A stretch of 64,000 bases of DNA from Pythium myriotylum. Lineage: Eukaryota; Oomycota; Peronosporomycetes; Pythiales; Pythiaceae. Below the pieces are notes generated by a model. The model worked only from the letters and a program-made list of their open reading frames with translations. It did no database searches and was not told the DNA's origin. Location of the stretch: NCBI GenBank assembly GCA_023091665.1, contig JALJCQ010000006.1, positions 868,001-932,000 on the forward strand, given 5' to 3'. The stretch's first letter is position 1, and each line of letters starts with the position of its first letter. The translations under genes and the position numbers were made by a program. Of the stretch, positions 40,801 through 48,605 are shown piece after piece.

Positions 40801-41865
40801 GTCGTCGCTGTCATCAGTTGAATCGTCGTTGTCATCCGTTGAATCGTCGCTTTCATCAGTCGAGTCATCACTGTCCTCAACGCCGTCGTTTGGCTTGCAG
40901 CCAAGAACACCAGTCTTGACAGTGCCACAGTAAGCACCGTAGGGCAATCCCTCTTGCGGGCCCGGGCACGCGCCATCAATGTCGGCAACACAAGCCTGAC
41001 CAGTGACGCAGAAGATGCCCTCGACACCCTCGACGCTCATTGGAGACTCACCCTCACCGTCGCAGACACCACCAGCGGGAGCTGGCGTTTCCACAGGCTT
41101 ATCGTTAGGCTGGCAGCCATAGACACCAGTCTTGACCTTGCCACAGTGAGCTCCATACGGGAGGCCTTCCTGAGGACCAGGGCAGGCACCATCGCCAATG
41201 TCGGCAACACAGGCCTGGCCAGTCACGCAGAAGACGCCCTCGACGCCCTCAACACTCATCGGGGACTGACCCTCTCCGTTGCAGAGAGCGTCAGCCTTCA
41301 TCGAGTGGCTCTTCTTAGCCGACGAGCGAATGTGCTTCGAGCCATTCGGCTTGCAACCGAACACACCCGTCTTCACCTTACCACAGTACGCGCCGTTCGG
41401 CAGGCCAGCCTGAGGACCAGGGCAAGCGCCGTTGCCGATGTCCGCCACACACGCCTGGCCGGTCACACAGAAGATGCCTTCCACACCCTCCACGCTCATC
41501 GGCGACTGGTCCTTGCCCGTGCAGACATTGCTGGGAATGCAGCCGTACACGCCCGTCTTCACCTTACCACAGTGAGAGCCGTTCGGGAGACCAGCCTGAG
41601 GACCAGGGCAGGCACCGTTGGCAACATCGGCGACACAGGCTTGGCCGGTCACGCAGAAGACGCCCTCGACGCCCTCAACACTCATCGGTGACTGGCCCTG
41701 GCCGTTGCAGACGGCATTGTTGGCCTTGGGGACGAGGTCGATCTTGAGATCCGTGTGGTGCTTGGCGTCGTGGCCGACAATGGAGACCTTGATGTGGGAG
41801 GTGGCGACCGCGGCGTGGGCCACGGCGAGCGACGCGGCGACGAGCACGAGCTTCCGGCCGAGCAT
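37804..41865 (-). CDS. Secreted protein with 17 six-cysteine modules
   Basis: 1353 residues, single exon. The start is ATG 41865 (MLGRKLVLVAASLAVAHAAV), which gives a clean signal peptide; the open frame extends further upstream but lacks one. A short His-containing segment (SHIKVSIVGHDAKHHTDLK) precedes seventeen modules of about 55-60 residues. The consensus is C-x17-C-x5-C-x8-C-x12-C-x9-C, with SPMSVEGVEG(V/I)FCVTGQACVAD, PGPQ-x-GLP-G and GKVKTGV(Y/F)GC. Linkers are of three kinds: Pro-rich (KPVETPAPA), acidic Ser/Asp tracts (DDSTDDNDDSTDD) and basic/His tracts (GSKHIRSSAKKSH). The C terminus is basic (VIKVHGTKKHATKH). I do not recognise the family. Even Cys number and secretion suggest disulphide-rich extracellular modules. 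A cell-wall, cyst-coat or adhesive structural role is inferred. Confidence 0.88.
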   Translation of the reverse strand: MLGRKLVLVAASLAVAHAAVATSHIKVSIVGHDAKHHTDLKIDLVPKANNAVCNGQGQSPMSVEGVEGVFCVTGQACVADVANGACPGPQAGLPNGSHCGKVKTGVYGCIPSNVCTGKDQSPMSVEGVEGIFCVTGQACVADIGNGACPGPQAGLPNGAYCGKVKTGVFGCKPNGSKHIRSSAKKSHSMKADALCNGEGQSPMSVEGVEGVFCVTGQACVADIGDGACPGPQEGLPYGAHCGKVKTGVYGCQPNDKPVETPAPAGGVCDGEGESPMSVEGVEGIFCVTGQACVADIDGACPGPQEGLPYGAYCGTVKTGVLGCKPNDGVEDSDDSTDESDDSTDDNDDSTDDSDDNAVIVEIDFCNGEGESPMSVEGVEGIFCVTGQACVADIADGACPGPQDGLPNGAYCGKVKTGVYGCKPNDKPAELPAPSGLCTGEGESPMSVEGVEGIFCVTGQACVADIADGACPGPQEGLPFGAHCGKVKTGVYGCKPNGEGDEDSEDSDDSDDSDDNGVVVEIDLCNGEGESPMSVEGVEGIFCVTGQACVADIADGACPGPQDGLPNGSHCGKVKTGVYGCKPNGEGDDDSDDSTDDSDDSTDDNDDSTDDSDDNNSGVCNGEGESPMSVEGVEGIFCVTGQACVADIADGACPGPQDGLPYGAYCGKVKTGVYGCKPNDKPVETPAPAPAGDCSGEGQSPMSVEGVEGIFCVTGQACVADIADGACPGPQDGLPNGAECGIVATGVYGCKPKSAKHLRHKSSKNSISIHVAKVHAANNAVCNGEGQSPMSVEGVEGVFCVTGQACVADVANGACPGPQAGLPNGSHCGKVKTGVYGCIPSNVCTGKDQSPMSVEGVEGIFCVTGQACVADIGNGACPGPQAGLPNGAYCGKVKTGVFGCKPNGSKHIRSSAKKSHSTKGNAVCNGQGQSPMSVEGVEGVFCVTGQACVADVANGACPGPQAGLPNGSHCGKVKTGVYGCIPSNVCTGKDQSPMSVEGVEGIFCVTGQACVADIGNGACPGPQAGLPNGAYCGKVKTGVFGCKPNGSKHIRSSAKKSHSTKGNAVCNGQGQSPMSVEGVEGVFCVTGQACVADVANGACPGPQAGLPNGSHCGKVKTGVYGCIPSNVCTGKDQSPMSVEGVEGIFCVTGQACVADIGNGACPGPQAGLPNGAYCGKVKTGVFGCKPNGSKHIRSSAKKSHSTKGNAVCNGQGQSPMSVEGVEGVFCVTGQACVADVANGACPGPQAGLPNGSHCGKVKTGVYGCIPSNVCTGKDQSPMSVEGVEGIFCVTGQACVADIGNGACPGPQAGLPNGSYCGKVKTGVFGCKPNGSKHKKEHPIKVIKVHGTKKHATKH
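37833..39536 (-). repeat. Four tandem 426-bp higher-order repeats inside the 17-module gene
   Basis: Each unit is a pair of modules (one ending CIPSN, one ending KKSHSTKG), 142 codons or 426 bp. The same landmark (gcccttcgtcgagtggctc) recurs at exact 426-bp steps near 38257, 38683 and 39109. Copies differ by only a few bases. A fifth, diverged copy forms the first two modules near 41290-41715. The boundaries are approximate. Confidence 0.85.
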
Positions 41866-43062
41866 CGCGAGGGACTGGGGGCTCTTGCGCTGGAGGAAGC
41901 AAATGGCGGAGTGAGAGAGGATTCCGCCGTCGCGCTGCCACGGGAGACGCGAGGAGGGGGGCTCGTCACTTGGGGAAGATGCGAGCACTTGGAGTTTGTA
42001 TGAAATCAGGTCCGCCACCACGAACCCTAAACGAGTGAAACCTAAGGGCAACTGCGAGTGATTTCACCATGTGATAGCATAGGGGTAGGGAGCGCTTTTG
42101 CCGTGTCACAAAAATAAAAAAGCGACGTCGTATTATTTATCCTGAGTCGAGCTTCCGAAAAGCTCATGGCGAGAGGAAGAGCGAAGAGGAAGAGAGCGAG
42201 ATGGGATCTCACCGACGGATTCGTCTCGCGTGAGTTGGAACTTGAAGAATCGCTTGGCCGACGGAGGACGGAATGGGTGGAGCTGGGTTCACTCTTTCAA
42301 ATATATTTAGAAGCTCGAGTTGACACGCGGGATAAGCAAGTGGTGGAGTTCTCAGTGCCCCCACCACTTATCCCGCAAAAACATGGTGGGTTCTATTACT
42401 GTTGGACGGCAAGAGAGTTGGGTTCCCGGCCCGGGAGAGACAGGGTCCGATGGGTGGAGAAGGATGCAAGGGCGTGTAATCTCGTCGAATGTTTGGGGCA
42501 CATTTTGTGATGCGGCGATCCACTTCATGTCTTCAAGCACAAAGTTCAAGTTTGGGTGGCGAGTTGAGATCTTTTGCCATTCCCGTGACGAATCTCGTCT
42601 TCCACCAAAAAGTCACTTCAGGATGGAAGGAGATGATCAGCTCGAAGCCCTGGACCTGATTAGTGGACCCGGGGGGGTCGAGGGGCACGCGCCTGAGGAT
42701 TTGCTCTTCGAGATACGCAAGATGGATGCTGGCTGATGGCCCCCATGATGCAGTGTGACATTCGTCAAGCGAATGCTCAAAATAGAATTTGCAGCGCTAG
42801 TACTTGAACTCGGCGGACGATTGGAGGCCAAGCGGTCAACCTGAAGTCGTTACATTCAAAACGCAAAGAGGATTGCGCGCCTGAGGAACGAGGCATCATC
42901 GTCCGCCGAAAGATGATCAAGTCCAGCAACTGCGGCCAAAAAACAGGACGGACAACAAGAACGGATGAGGGTACAACGTGAAGTTCCATATATCAAGTAT
43001 TTCCGAAGTAGTCCGCACGACTCCAACACGGGCGTCTCGAGCCATCAGAGCGCGAGATCGGC
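41866..43062. other. Intergenic region between module genes 1 and 2
   Basis: 1.2 kb. The first ~200 bp after 41866 should be the promoter of the 17-module gene. An imperfect inverted repeat lies at 42327-42376. A plus-strand open frame at 42166-42510 has no recognisable features and is not called. Confidence 0.4.
42327..42376. repeat. Imperfect inverted repeat
   Basis: Left arm gcgggataagcaagtggtgg (42327-42346) and right arm ccaccacttatcccgc (42361-42376) pair with a short bulge and a ~14-nt loop. It could be a cruciform, a hairpin RNA or a terminator-like element. Confidence 0.5.
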
Positions 43063-43818
43063 TTAGTGCTTGTGCTCCTTCTTGTGCTCGGCCTTCTTGA
43101 CGACTGGCTTCTTGTGCTGCACCTTCTTGACGACAGGCTTGGCGTGGAGCTTGACGACCTTGTGCTTCTTGTGGTGCTTGACCGGCTCGGTCGTGTTCGG
43201 CTTGCAGCCCAAGACACCCTTGCCAACCTTGCCACAGTAGGATCCGTTTGGGAGACCCTCCTGCGCGCCAGGGCAGGCACCCTGGACATCAGCACAAGCC
43301 TGGCCGGTCACACAGAAGACACCCTCGACGCCTTCGACGCTGATCGGCGACTCGTCCTTGCCGGTACAGAGAGCGCTGGTGGGTTCACCGGCCTCTTCAT
43401 CGACTTCATCGGATCCATCTTCGTCAGTGGACCCGCTCGCTTCTTCTTCGTTGGATCCCTCGTCCTCCTCGCTGAGGGCCTCCGAGGCGACATCCGGGGT
43501 GCTCTTGTCTTCCTCGTCGTCGTCGTGGCTGCCCTCGTCGCTGTCGTCGTGGGAGCCCTCCTCGTCATCGTCGCTGCGCTCCTCGCCGTCGTCGTCGTGG
43601 CTGCCCTCGTCATCATCGTGGCTGCCCTCATCGCTGCCATCGACATCGAGGTCCTCGCTGCCGCTCAAAGAGTCGGTCACGTTGACGTCGGCGACGGCCT
43701 TGTGGTGCGCGTCGTAGCCGACGTGGATCTTGATGTGCGTGGCCTCCTCGACGGCGGCGACGTGGCTCATGGCGACGGCCACGGCGGCGGCGATCAGCAC
43801 GATCTTCTTGATGAACAT
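43063..43818 (-). CDS. Secreted acidic/basic protein with one six-cysteine module
   Basis: 251 residues from ATG 43818 (MFIKKIVLIAAAVAVAMSHV, signal peptide). Order: a His-containing segment (EATHIKIHVGYDAHHKAVAD), an acidic Ser/Asp/Glu region of about 100 residues with repeated GSHDDDEG, then one Cys module (C-x17-C-x5-C-x6-C-x12-C-x9-C, with SPISVEGVEGVFCVTGQAC). A Lys/His-rich tail (KHHKKHKVVKLHAKPVVKK...) ends in KEHKH. It is related to the genes on both sides. The halves have opposite charge, which suggests self-association, polyanion binding or metal/mineral binding. Not recognised as a named family. An 18-bp element upstream (43944-43961) is shared with the next gene. Confidence 0.85.
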   Translation of the reverse strand: MFIKKIVLIAAAVAVAMSHVAAVEEATHIKIHVGYDAHHKAVADVNVTDSLSGSEDLDVDGSDEGSHDDDEGSHDDDGEERSDDDEEGSHDDSDEGSHDDDEEDKSTPDVASEALSEEDEGSNEEEASGSTDEDGSDEVDEEAGEPTSALCTGKDESPISVEGVEGVFCVTGQACADVQGACPGAQEGLPNGSYCGKVGKGVLGCKPNTTEPVKHHKKHKVVKLHAKPVVKKVQHKKPVVKKAEHKKEHKH

Positions 43819-44570
43819 GGTGAAAGGAAGGCGCGGGGAAGAGCTTGGAAAGTCCGTGGAGAAAGCGGAAGTGAGGCGGCGGAATTGCATCCCTTTGCCG
43901 AGGGTTCCGTGGGAGAGCTCTTCCATGGGGAGCTCCTCAATAGAGGACCCCTGAGTTAGGGCTCGGGATGGAATAGAACGAGTCGAGGCTTCCTACTGGA
44001 CGAAACACTGTCTTCGGCGTGGGTTCATGGCTCTTTGAGTCAGGCAGCCCAGTGTGATCTCTCGGTTGGAATGCTACGTTGATGCACTCCACATGGCCAC
44101 ACGACTTGCTTAGCCTCGTGCACTCCATGCCGCGATCTCCAAATCAGGAACTCAGGAGCTTTCTTTTCTTAGCCAAGACACGGTGATACATATTTTCCGA
44201 CAAGATCGTGAACACATGGGTTATCTTTAGCCCCGCATCCCTGATTTCTCGGTCGGACAAAGACGACGTGAATGAAGCTCAACCAACAGGCTGATTGTAG
44301 TGGGTCTACAACGGTCGTCGAAACAGTACTGCCTGCAGATCGCAGCTGAGATGGACCGATCCGTTGTGATCTGTGCAATCGTCTGGCTGGCTGTCTACAT
44401 GAGGTGCTACAGTTTATCAGCTGCAAGATCACTGGACACGACGTTGCACCCGAGAAAGTTGAAAACTCACTGTGCAATGTATTTCGACACATCAACTGCT
44501 TCGAACAGCTCCCCCATTGGATCGGATCCCACACAAGTTACATACTTGCCGGGCAGAAAAAGCTCCCTAC
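43819..44570. other. Intergenic region between module genes 2 and 3
   Basis: 752 bp. It contains the upstream region of the 251-residue gene, with the shared 18-bp element at 43944-43961, and further on the 3' UTR of the next gene. No other gene is supported. Confidence 0.45.
43944..43961 (-). promoter_or_regulatory. Shared 18-bp upstream element, copy 1
   Basis: aggacccctgagttaggg on the plus strand, 126-143 bases upstream of the start codon of the 251-residue gene. An identical copy lies at 46414-46431 before the neighbouring paralogue. Either a promoter element or residue of gene duplication. Confidence 0.5.
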
Positions 44571-46277
44571 TTAGTGCTTGTGCTCCTTCTTGTGCTCCTT
44601 GTGCTCGACCTTCTTGTGCTCAGCCTTTTTGTGCTCCTTCTTGTGCTCGGCCTTCTTGTGGTCCTTCTTGTGCTCAGCCTTCTTGTGGTGCTCCACCTTC
44701 TTAGCAGCCGGCTTCTTGTGCTCGGCCTTCTTGTGGTCGACAACCTTGAAGGCAGGCTTCTTGTGGTGCTCCACCTTCTTGGCAGCAGGCTTCTTGTGCT
44801 CCACCTTCTTCACCACGGGCTTCTTGTGGTGCACAGCCTTCATGTGGTGCACCTTAATAGCCGGCTTCTTGTGGTGCTCGACCTTCTTTGCCGCATGCTT
44901 CTTGTGCTCCACCTTTTTGTGGTGGTGAGCGGTCTTGTGCACAGCCTTCTTCGGCGCAGGCTTCTTGTGCTCCACCTTCTTGTGGTGTTCCTCCTTCTTG
45001 GCAGCGGGCTTCTTGTGGTGGTGAGCCTTCTTGTGCACAATCTTCTTCGGCGCAGGCTTCTTGTGCTGCGCCTTCTTGTGGTGCTCAACCTTCTTCACGA
45101 CAGGCTTCTTGTGCTCAACCTTCTTGTGGTGGGTCACCTTGACGTGCGGCTTGTTGTGGTGCTTCTTGTGCTCGACCTTGTACTTGTGCAAGAAGTGCTT
45201 GCCAGCAAGGACCTTGGCCTGGTGCTTGGCAGCGAGCTCATACTTCTTGTGGTGCTTGATGGTCTCATCCGTGTTCGGCTTGCAGCCAAGAACACCCGTC
45301 TTGACGGTGCCACAGTAAGCACCCTTCGGCAATCCCTCCTGAGGGCCCGGGCAGGCACCGTTAATGTCGGCAACACAGGCCTGGCCGGTGACACAGAAGA
45401 TGCCCTCGACACCCTCAACACTCATCGGCGACACTCCCTCGCCAGTGCAGATAGCGCTGGTCGGCTTACCGCCAGCACCGCCCGACGGGGCGTTGCCACC
45501 CGAGTTACCACCCGAAGGCGTGGTACCGCCCGAGTTACCACCCGATGGCGAGCCGCCTGAGTTGCCAGCCGACGGCGAGCCGCCACTAGCGGTGGTACCC
45601 GAGGCTGGGGCGCCCTCGCCATCGTGGATCTCACGGTCTTCCCACTCGCTGCTGTCCGAAGAGCCGCTGTCATCCGAGCCACTGGCCTCCTCGAAGTACA
45701 CGGGGTCGCCAAGAACGTAGTAGGCCTCGTCACTGCCGCTGCCGCTGTCGGTCTCCTCCAGGCTGCCCGATCCGCTGTCCTCCTCGAAGTACACGGCCTC
45801 GCCAAGAACGTAGTAGGCCTCGCCGCTGCCACTGCCGCTGTCGGTCTCCTCCAGGCTGCCCGATCCGCTGTCCTCCTCGAAGTACACGGGGTCACCAAGA
45901 ACGTAGTAGGCCTCGTCGCTGCCGCTGTCGCTCTCGTCGGGACCCGAGCCGCTCGCCTCCCTCTCGTAGTAGACGGCATCCCCGATGGCCCACTCGGCCT
46001 CGCCGCTGCCTTCGTCGTCGTCCCCGCTGCCCTCACCACTGCCCTCATCACTGCCGCCGGTCCAGCTTTCCTTGTCGGTGACGAACTCGTCAGTGTGGGG
46101 CGCGTCCGTCTCCTCGCTGCCGCTCGAGGACTCGGTCACGTTGACCTCGGCCACCTGCTTGTGGTGCGCGTCCGGGCCAATGTGGATCTTGATGTGCGTG
46201 GCCTGCTCCACGGCGGCGACGTGGGTCATGGCGACGGCCACGGCCGCGGCGATCGCGACGAGCTTCTTCACGAACAT
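44571..46277 (-). CDS. Secreted Ser/Gly/Glu- and Lys/His-rich protein with one six-cysteine module
   Basis: 568 residues from ATG 46277 (MFVKKLVAIAAAVAVAMTHV, signal peptide). Domains in order: the shared segment (ATHIKIHIGPDAHHKQVAEV); an acidic region with four copies of a ~31-residue repeat (core EAYYVLGDPVYFEEDSGSGS); a Gly/Ser/Pro region (GGSPSGGNSGGTTPSGGNSG); one Cys module (C-x17-C-x5-C-x7-C-x12-C-x9-C, with SPMSVEGVEGIFCVTGQAC); and a ~250-residue tail almost wholly of KKxEHKKP/HHKK units. The acidic N half and strongly basic His-rich C half are sharply separated. This composition resembles structural, adhesive or mineral/metal-binding secreted proteins. No enzymatic motif is seen. 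The same family as the two genes at 37804-43818. Confidence 0.87.
   Translation of the reverse strand: MFVKKLVAIAAAVAVAMTHVAAVEQATHIKIHIGPDAHHKQVAEVNVTESSSGSEETDAPHTDEFVTDKESWTGGSDEGSGEGSGDDDEGSGEAEWAIGDAVYYEREASGSGPDESDSGSDEAYYVLGDPVYFEEDSGSGSLEETDSGSGSGEAYYVLGEAVYFEEDSGSGSLEETDSGSGSDEAYYVLGDPVYFEEASGSDDSGSSDSSEWEDREIHDGEGAPASGTTASGGSPSAGNSGGSPSGGNSGGTTPSGGNSGGNAPSGGAGGKPTSAICTGEGVSPMSVEGVEGIFCVTGQACVADINGACPGPQEGLPKGAYCGTVKTGVLGCKPNTDETIKHHKKYELAAKHQAKVLAGKHFLHKYKVEHKKHHNKPHVKVTHHKKVEHKKPVVKKVEHHKKAQHKKPAPKKIVHKKAHHHKKPAAKKEEHHKKVEHKKPAPKKAVHKTAHHHKKVEHKKHAAKKVEHHKKPAIKVHHMKAVHHKKPVVKKVEHKKPAAKKVEHHKKPAFKVVDHKKAEHKKPAAKKVEHHKKAEHKKDHKKAEHKKEHKKAEHKKVEHKEHKKEHKH
45680..46010 (-). repeat. 93-bp tandem repeat in the acidic region
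   Basis: Three close copies and one diverged copy of a 31-codon unit encoding (D/G)EAYYVLG(D/E)(P/A)VYFEE followed by a Ser/Gly/Glu spacer. The copies are nearly identical in DNA. Confidence 0.75.
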
Positions 46278-47130
46278 GGTGAGCTACCGAGGAGATCACT
46301 TGGGGGGTCCGGGGGGAAATCCGAAATGGGTCTCTTTGTGGTTCGCGTTAGGTGAGCTGGACGCTTGCTGAAGGCTCTCTCGCAGAAAATCCAGATGATT
46401 AGAGCTAAAATACAGGACCCCTGAGTTAGGGGTAGGGTATAATTCCAAAATAAGCAGAATGAAGCTACCGAGGGAGATTTCTGCGCATTTCGGCAATCGC
46501 GTCTTGGTGGTGGGAAATCCCAAAATAACGAATGATTTGGGTGAATTAATTTGGGATGCGGTCTTGGCTGCTCGAATTGACCAATCGAGCATGTTTGTCT
46601 GACAAGTCATCCACCGCGACTGGACGCCTCCGATTAAGTACGATCAGGAGGGAGGTCATCTCTCCCGTGGATCACGCTCCAAATGGCTCCAAGTACTCAT
46701 CACGGATCTGGGCCAAACCCTTGGCTATCCAAAGCCAAAGCGTCGGGGAGTCCAATGAGGAGGATCTGGGTCGATGACGCTGCCGGAAATGGCTCAAGTG
46801 ACTGCCAGAAGGCGACCAGACCGGAGTTGAGTCAACCCGCCTGGAGAGACTCAACCGAGCCAGCTTTCCTCCATTGCCTCATTACTTCCTGCGGGAGGGG
46901 AGACGTCGCCTGAGTTCTCCCAGTTGAGCCACGCTCCCACATCAGCTCTTGGGTTGTAGCTTCTGGGGATCTGAATCAGCACGGAACAGGGTACTGGGAG
47001 TCTCGGTAAGCTGACCGAGACGTCGGTTTCATGTGGTACTTTATACGGTACTATGGGTTCACAAGCAGCTTGGTCACGCGTCTATGCGGTCTCCAGTATT
47101 GTGAGAAAGGCGTCTATTTGCTGGGTGTCA
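46278..47130. other. Intergenic region upstream of the acidic/basic protein gene
   Basis: 853 bp. It holds the second copy of the 18-bp element (46414-46431) and AT-rich sequence (46430-46560). The far end is the 3' region of the LpxC homologue. No gene is seen. Confidence 0.45.
46414..46431 (-). promoter_or_regulatory. Shared 18-bp upstream element, copy 2
   Basis: Identical to 43944-43961. It lies 137-154 bases upstream of the start codon of the 568-residue gene, followed on the coding strand by a tgtattt stretch comparable to the ctattga that follows copy 1. Confidence 0.5.
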
Positions 47131-48117
47131 TTACGGTATGACCTCGATGCCGTCATAAACGATGGAGAAGTTGGTTGGATCTGCAAAGAGCTCCTTGATC
47201 AGCCGCTGGGTGAGCGCGTGACCTGGACTTGTCGAGAAGAAGTACCCGTGAACAGGCATCCCCACGAGCCCGAGATCACCAACGCAGTCGAGCAGCTTGT
47301 GGCGCACCCATTCGTCCTCGGGGAAACGAAGACCCTCCGGATTCACCACTTTGTGCGAGCCGCTCTGGAATACGACAGCGTTATCGAGCGAACCACCGAG
47401 CGCGAGGTCGTTGGCTTGCATCCACTTGATCTCGTCTTCAAACGTGAAGGTCCGAGCCGGCGCGATCTCTCGCTCGAAAGCCACTAGATCGGCATCTGCA
47501 TCGCCGCTGAAGCTAAACTGGGCGAAGTGGGATCCGAGACCTTTGTGTGGGAAGTTGACTTGGACAGACACGTGCAGGGTGGGTCCTCGGACACCGGGGA
47601 ACTTCTCTGGAATCGGCAAGAACCACGCAGCTTTGTCCTTCATCGATACTTGAACTGGGCGTCGAATTCGCAAGTAGCTTGTTGGAGGCTGGCTGTCTAG
47701 CTCATGGATACCCGCCTGACGGATGGCCTGTACAAACGGCAAGGCACTACCATCCAAAATGGGCATCTCGACAACCTGACCCGCTCGGTCGTTCTCAAGG
47801 ATCTCGACGTCAGCGACGGAGACGCGCGCTGCGACCAGTGCTGCCATGAGATGCTCCACAGTCGAGACACGCCAGCTGTCGTCCGGTGCTCGTAGCTGTG
47901 TGCAAAGCATACTTCTAGTCGGGTCGATCGCCTCGGCGCACGCTCGGATCGGGCTCCGGTCACTCATGCGGAAGGTGATGCCATGATCCGGCGACAACGC
48001 TTGCGTCTCCGCGACCGGAGAAGAAACGCGCACGCGCACACGACGTCCGGAGTGGAGACTGACGCCCGCGAAGTCCACGGCGCGCGCGAGCACACGACGA
48101 TGGCGACAGGTCGCCAT
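47131..48117 (-). CDS. lpxC: LpxC-like UDP-3-O-acyl-N-acetylglucosamine deacetylase
   Basis: 328 residues, single exon, start ATG 48117 (MATCRHRRVLARAVDFAGVS). The full LpxC pattern is present: FAGVSLHSG near the start, STVEHLMAAL with Glu88 and His89, DGSALPFVQAI, FTFEDEI, LGGSLDNAVV, and RHKLLDCVGDL with His273 and Asp277. GHAL carries His300. These correspond to the zinc ligands (H79, H238, D242) and catalytic residues (E78, H265) of E. coli LpxC. LpxC performs the committed deacetylation of lipid A synthesis in Gram-negative bacteria, and plants also carry homologues. Here it sits among eukaryotic genes with ordinary spacing and GC. Whether the enzyme is organellar cannot be decided; no clear transit peptide is visible after this ATG. 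Confidence 0.9.
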   Translation of the reverse strand: MATCRHRRVLARAVDFAGVSLHSGRRVRVRVSSPVAETQALSPDHGITFRMSDRSPIRACAEAIDPTRSMLCTQLRAPDDSWRVSTVEHLMAALVAARVSVADVEILENDRAGQVVEMPILDGSALPFVQAIRQAGIHELDSQPPTSYLRIRRPVQVSMKDKAAWFLPIPEKFPGVRGPTLHVSVQVNFPHKGLGSHFAQFSFSGDADADLVAFEREIAPARTFTFEDEIKWMQANDLALGGSLDNAVVFQSGSHKVVNPEGLRFPEDEWVRHKLLDCVGDLGLVGMPVHGYFFSTSPGHALTQRLIKELFADPTNFSIVYDGIEVIP

Positions 48118-48605
48118 CACTGGCGGATGAGGAGCTCCATTGAGAGGTGCAACGGAAAGTTTTAGTGTGGTCCACACTAATATCGACACCAAAATATCCC
48201 CGAATCTGATTTTGCTGACAGATGGGGGTGAGATATCGGATTCTTGCAAGATTTCCAGTCAGCTCAGTGGCCGCGAAACCGAGTGGGCTCCCAACCTCTA
48301 TAAACGCATCCGTTATCTCTGTTCCCATTCAGCAAGCACCCCATGTACTTCATTAGCAGCATCAATTCAGTTAATAGAAGGCTTCTGGACGCTCTTTGTC
48401 CACAATGTTCCTGTAATGGAGTACCCAGAACCTCCAATACGTAATTCTTCAAATCACTTCTGCATCGAAGAGCTCTGCGATCTCGCTGCGGCCATGGGCG
48501 GCTGCCCGACGAGCCCCCGCCCGTTCTATCGCGCGCCGCGAGATTTCGAGAACGCATGGCGCTCGCGGGACTCGCGCAGAGCGAAACCCTCGACTGGATC
48601 TCGCC
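48118..48605. other. Divergent intergenic region
   Basis: 488 bp between the LpxC gene (-) and the START-like/FYVE gene (+). It contains an AT-rich stretch near 48350-48460. Both promoters are expected here. Confidence 0.4.

Noticed and set aside
42166..42510. 114-codon plus-strand frame between the module genes
   Set aside because: No signal peptide, domain or homologue among the neighbours; spans an inverted repeat; composition looks random.
43066..43959. 297-codon Val/Ala/Leu-rich plus-strand frame
   Set aside because: Mirror of the acidic and Lys-rich codons of the 251-residue secreted protein.
44472..45560. Leu/Val-rich 362-codon plus-strand frame
   Set aside because: Antisense of the Lys/His-rich tail; its Leu/Val composition follows from the AAG/CAC codons of the real gene.
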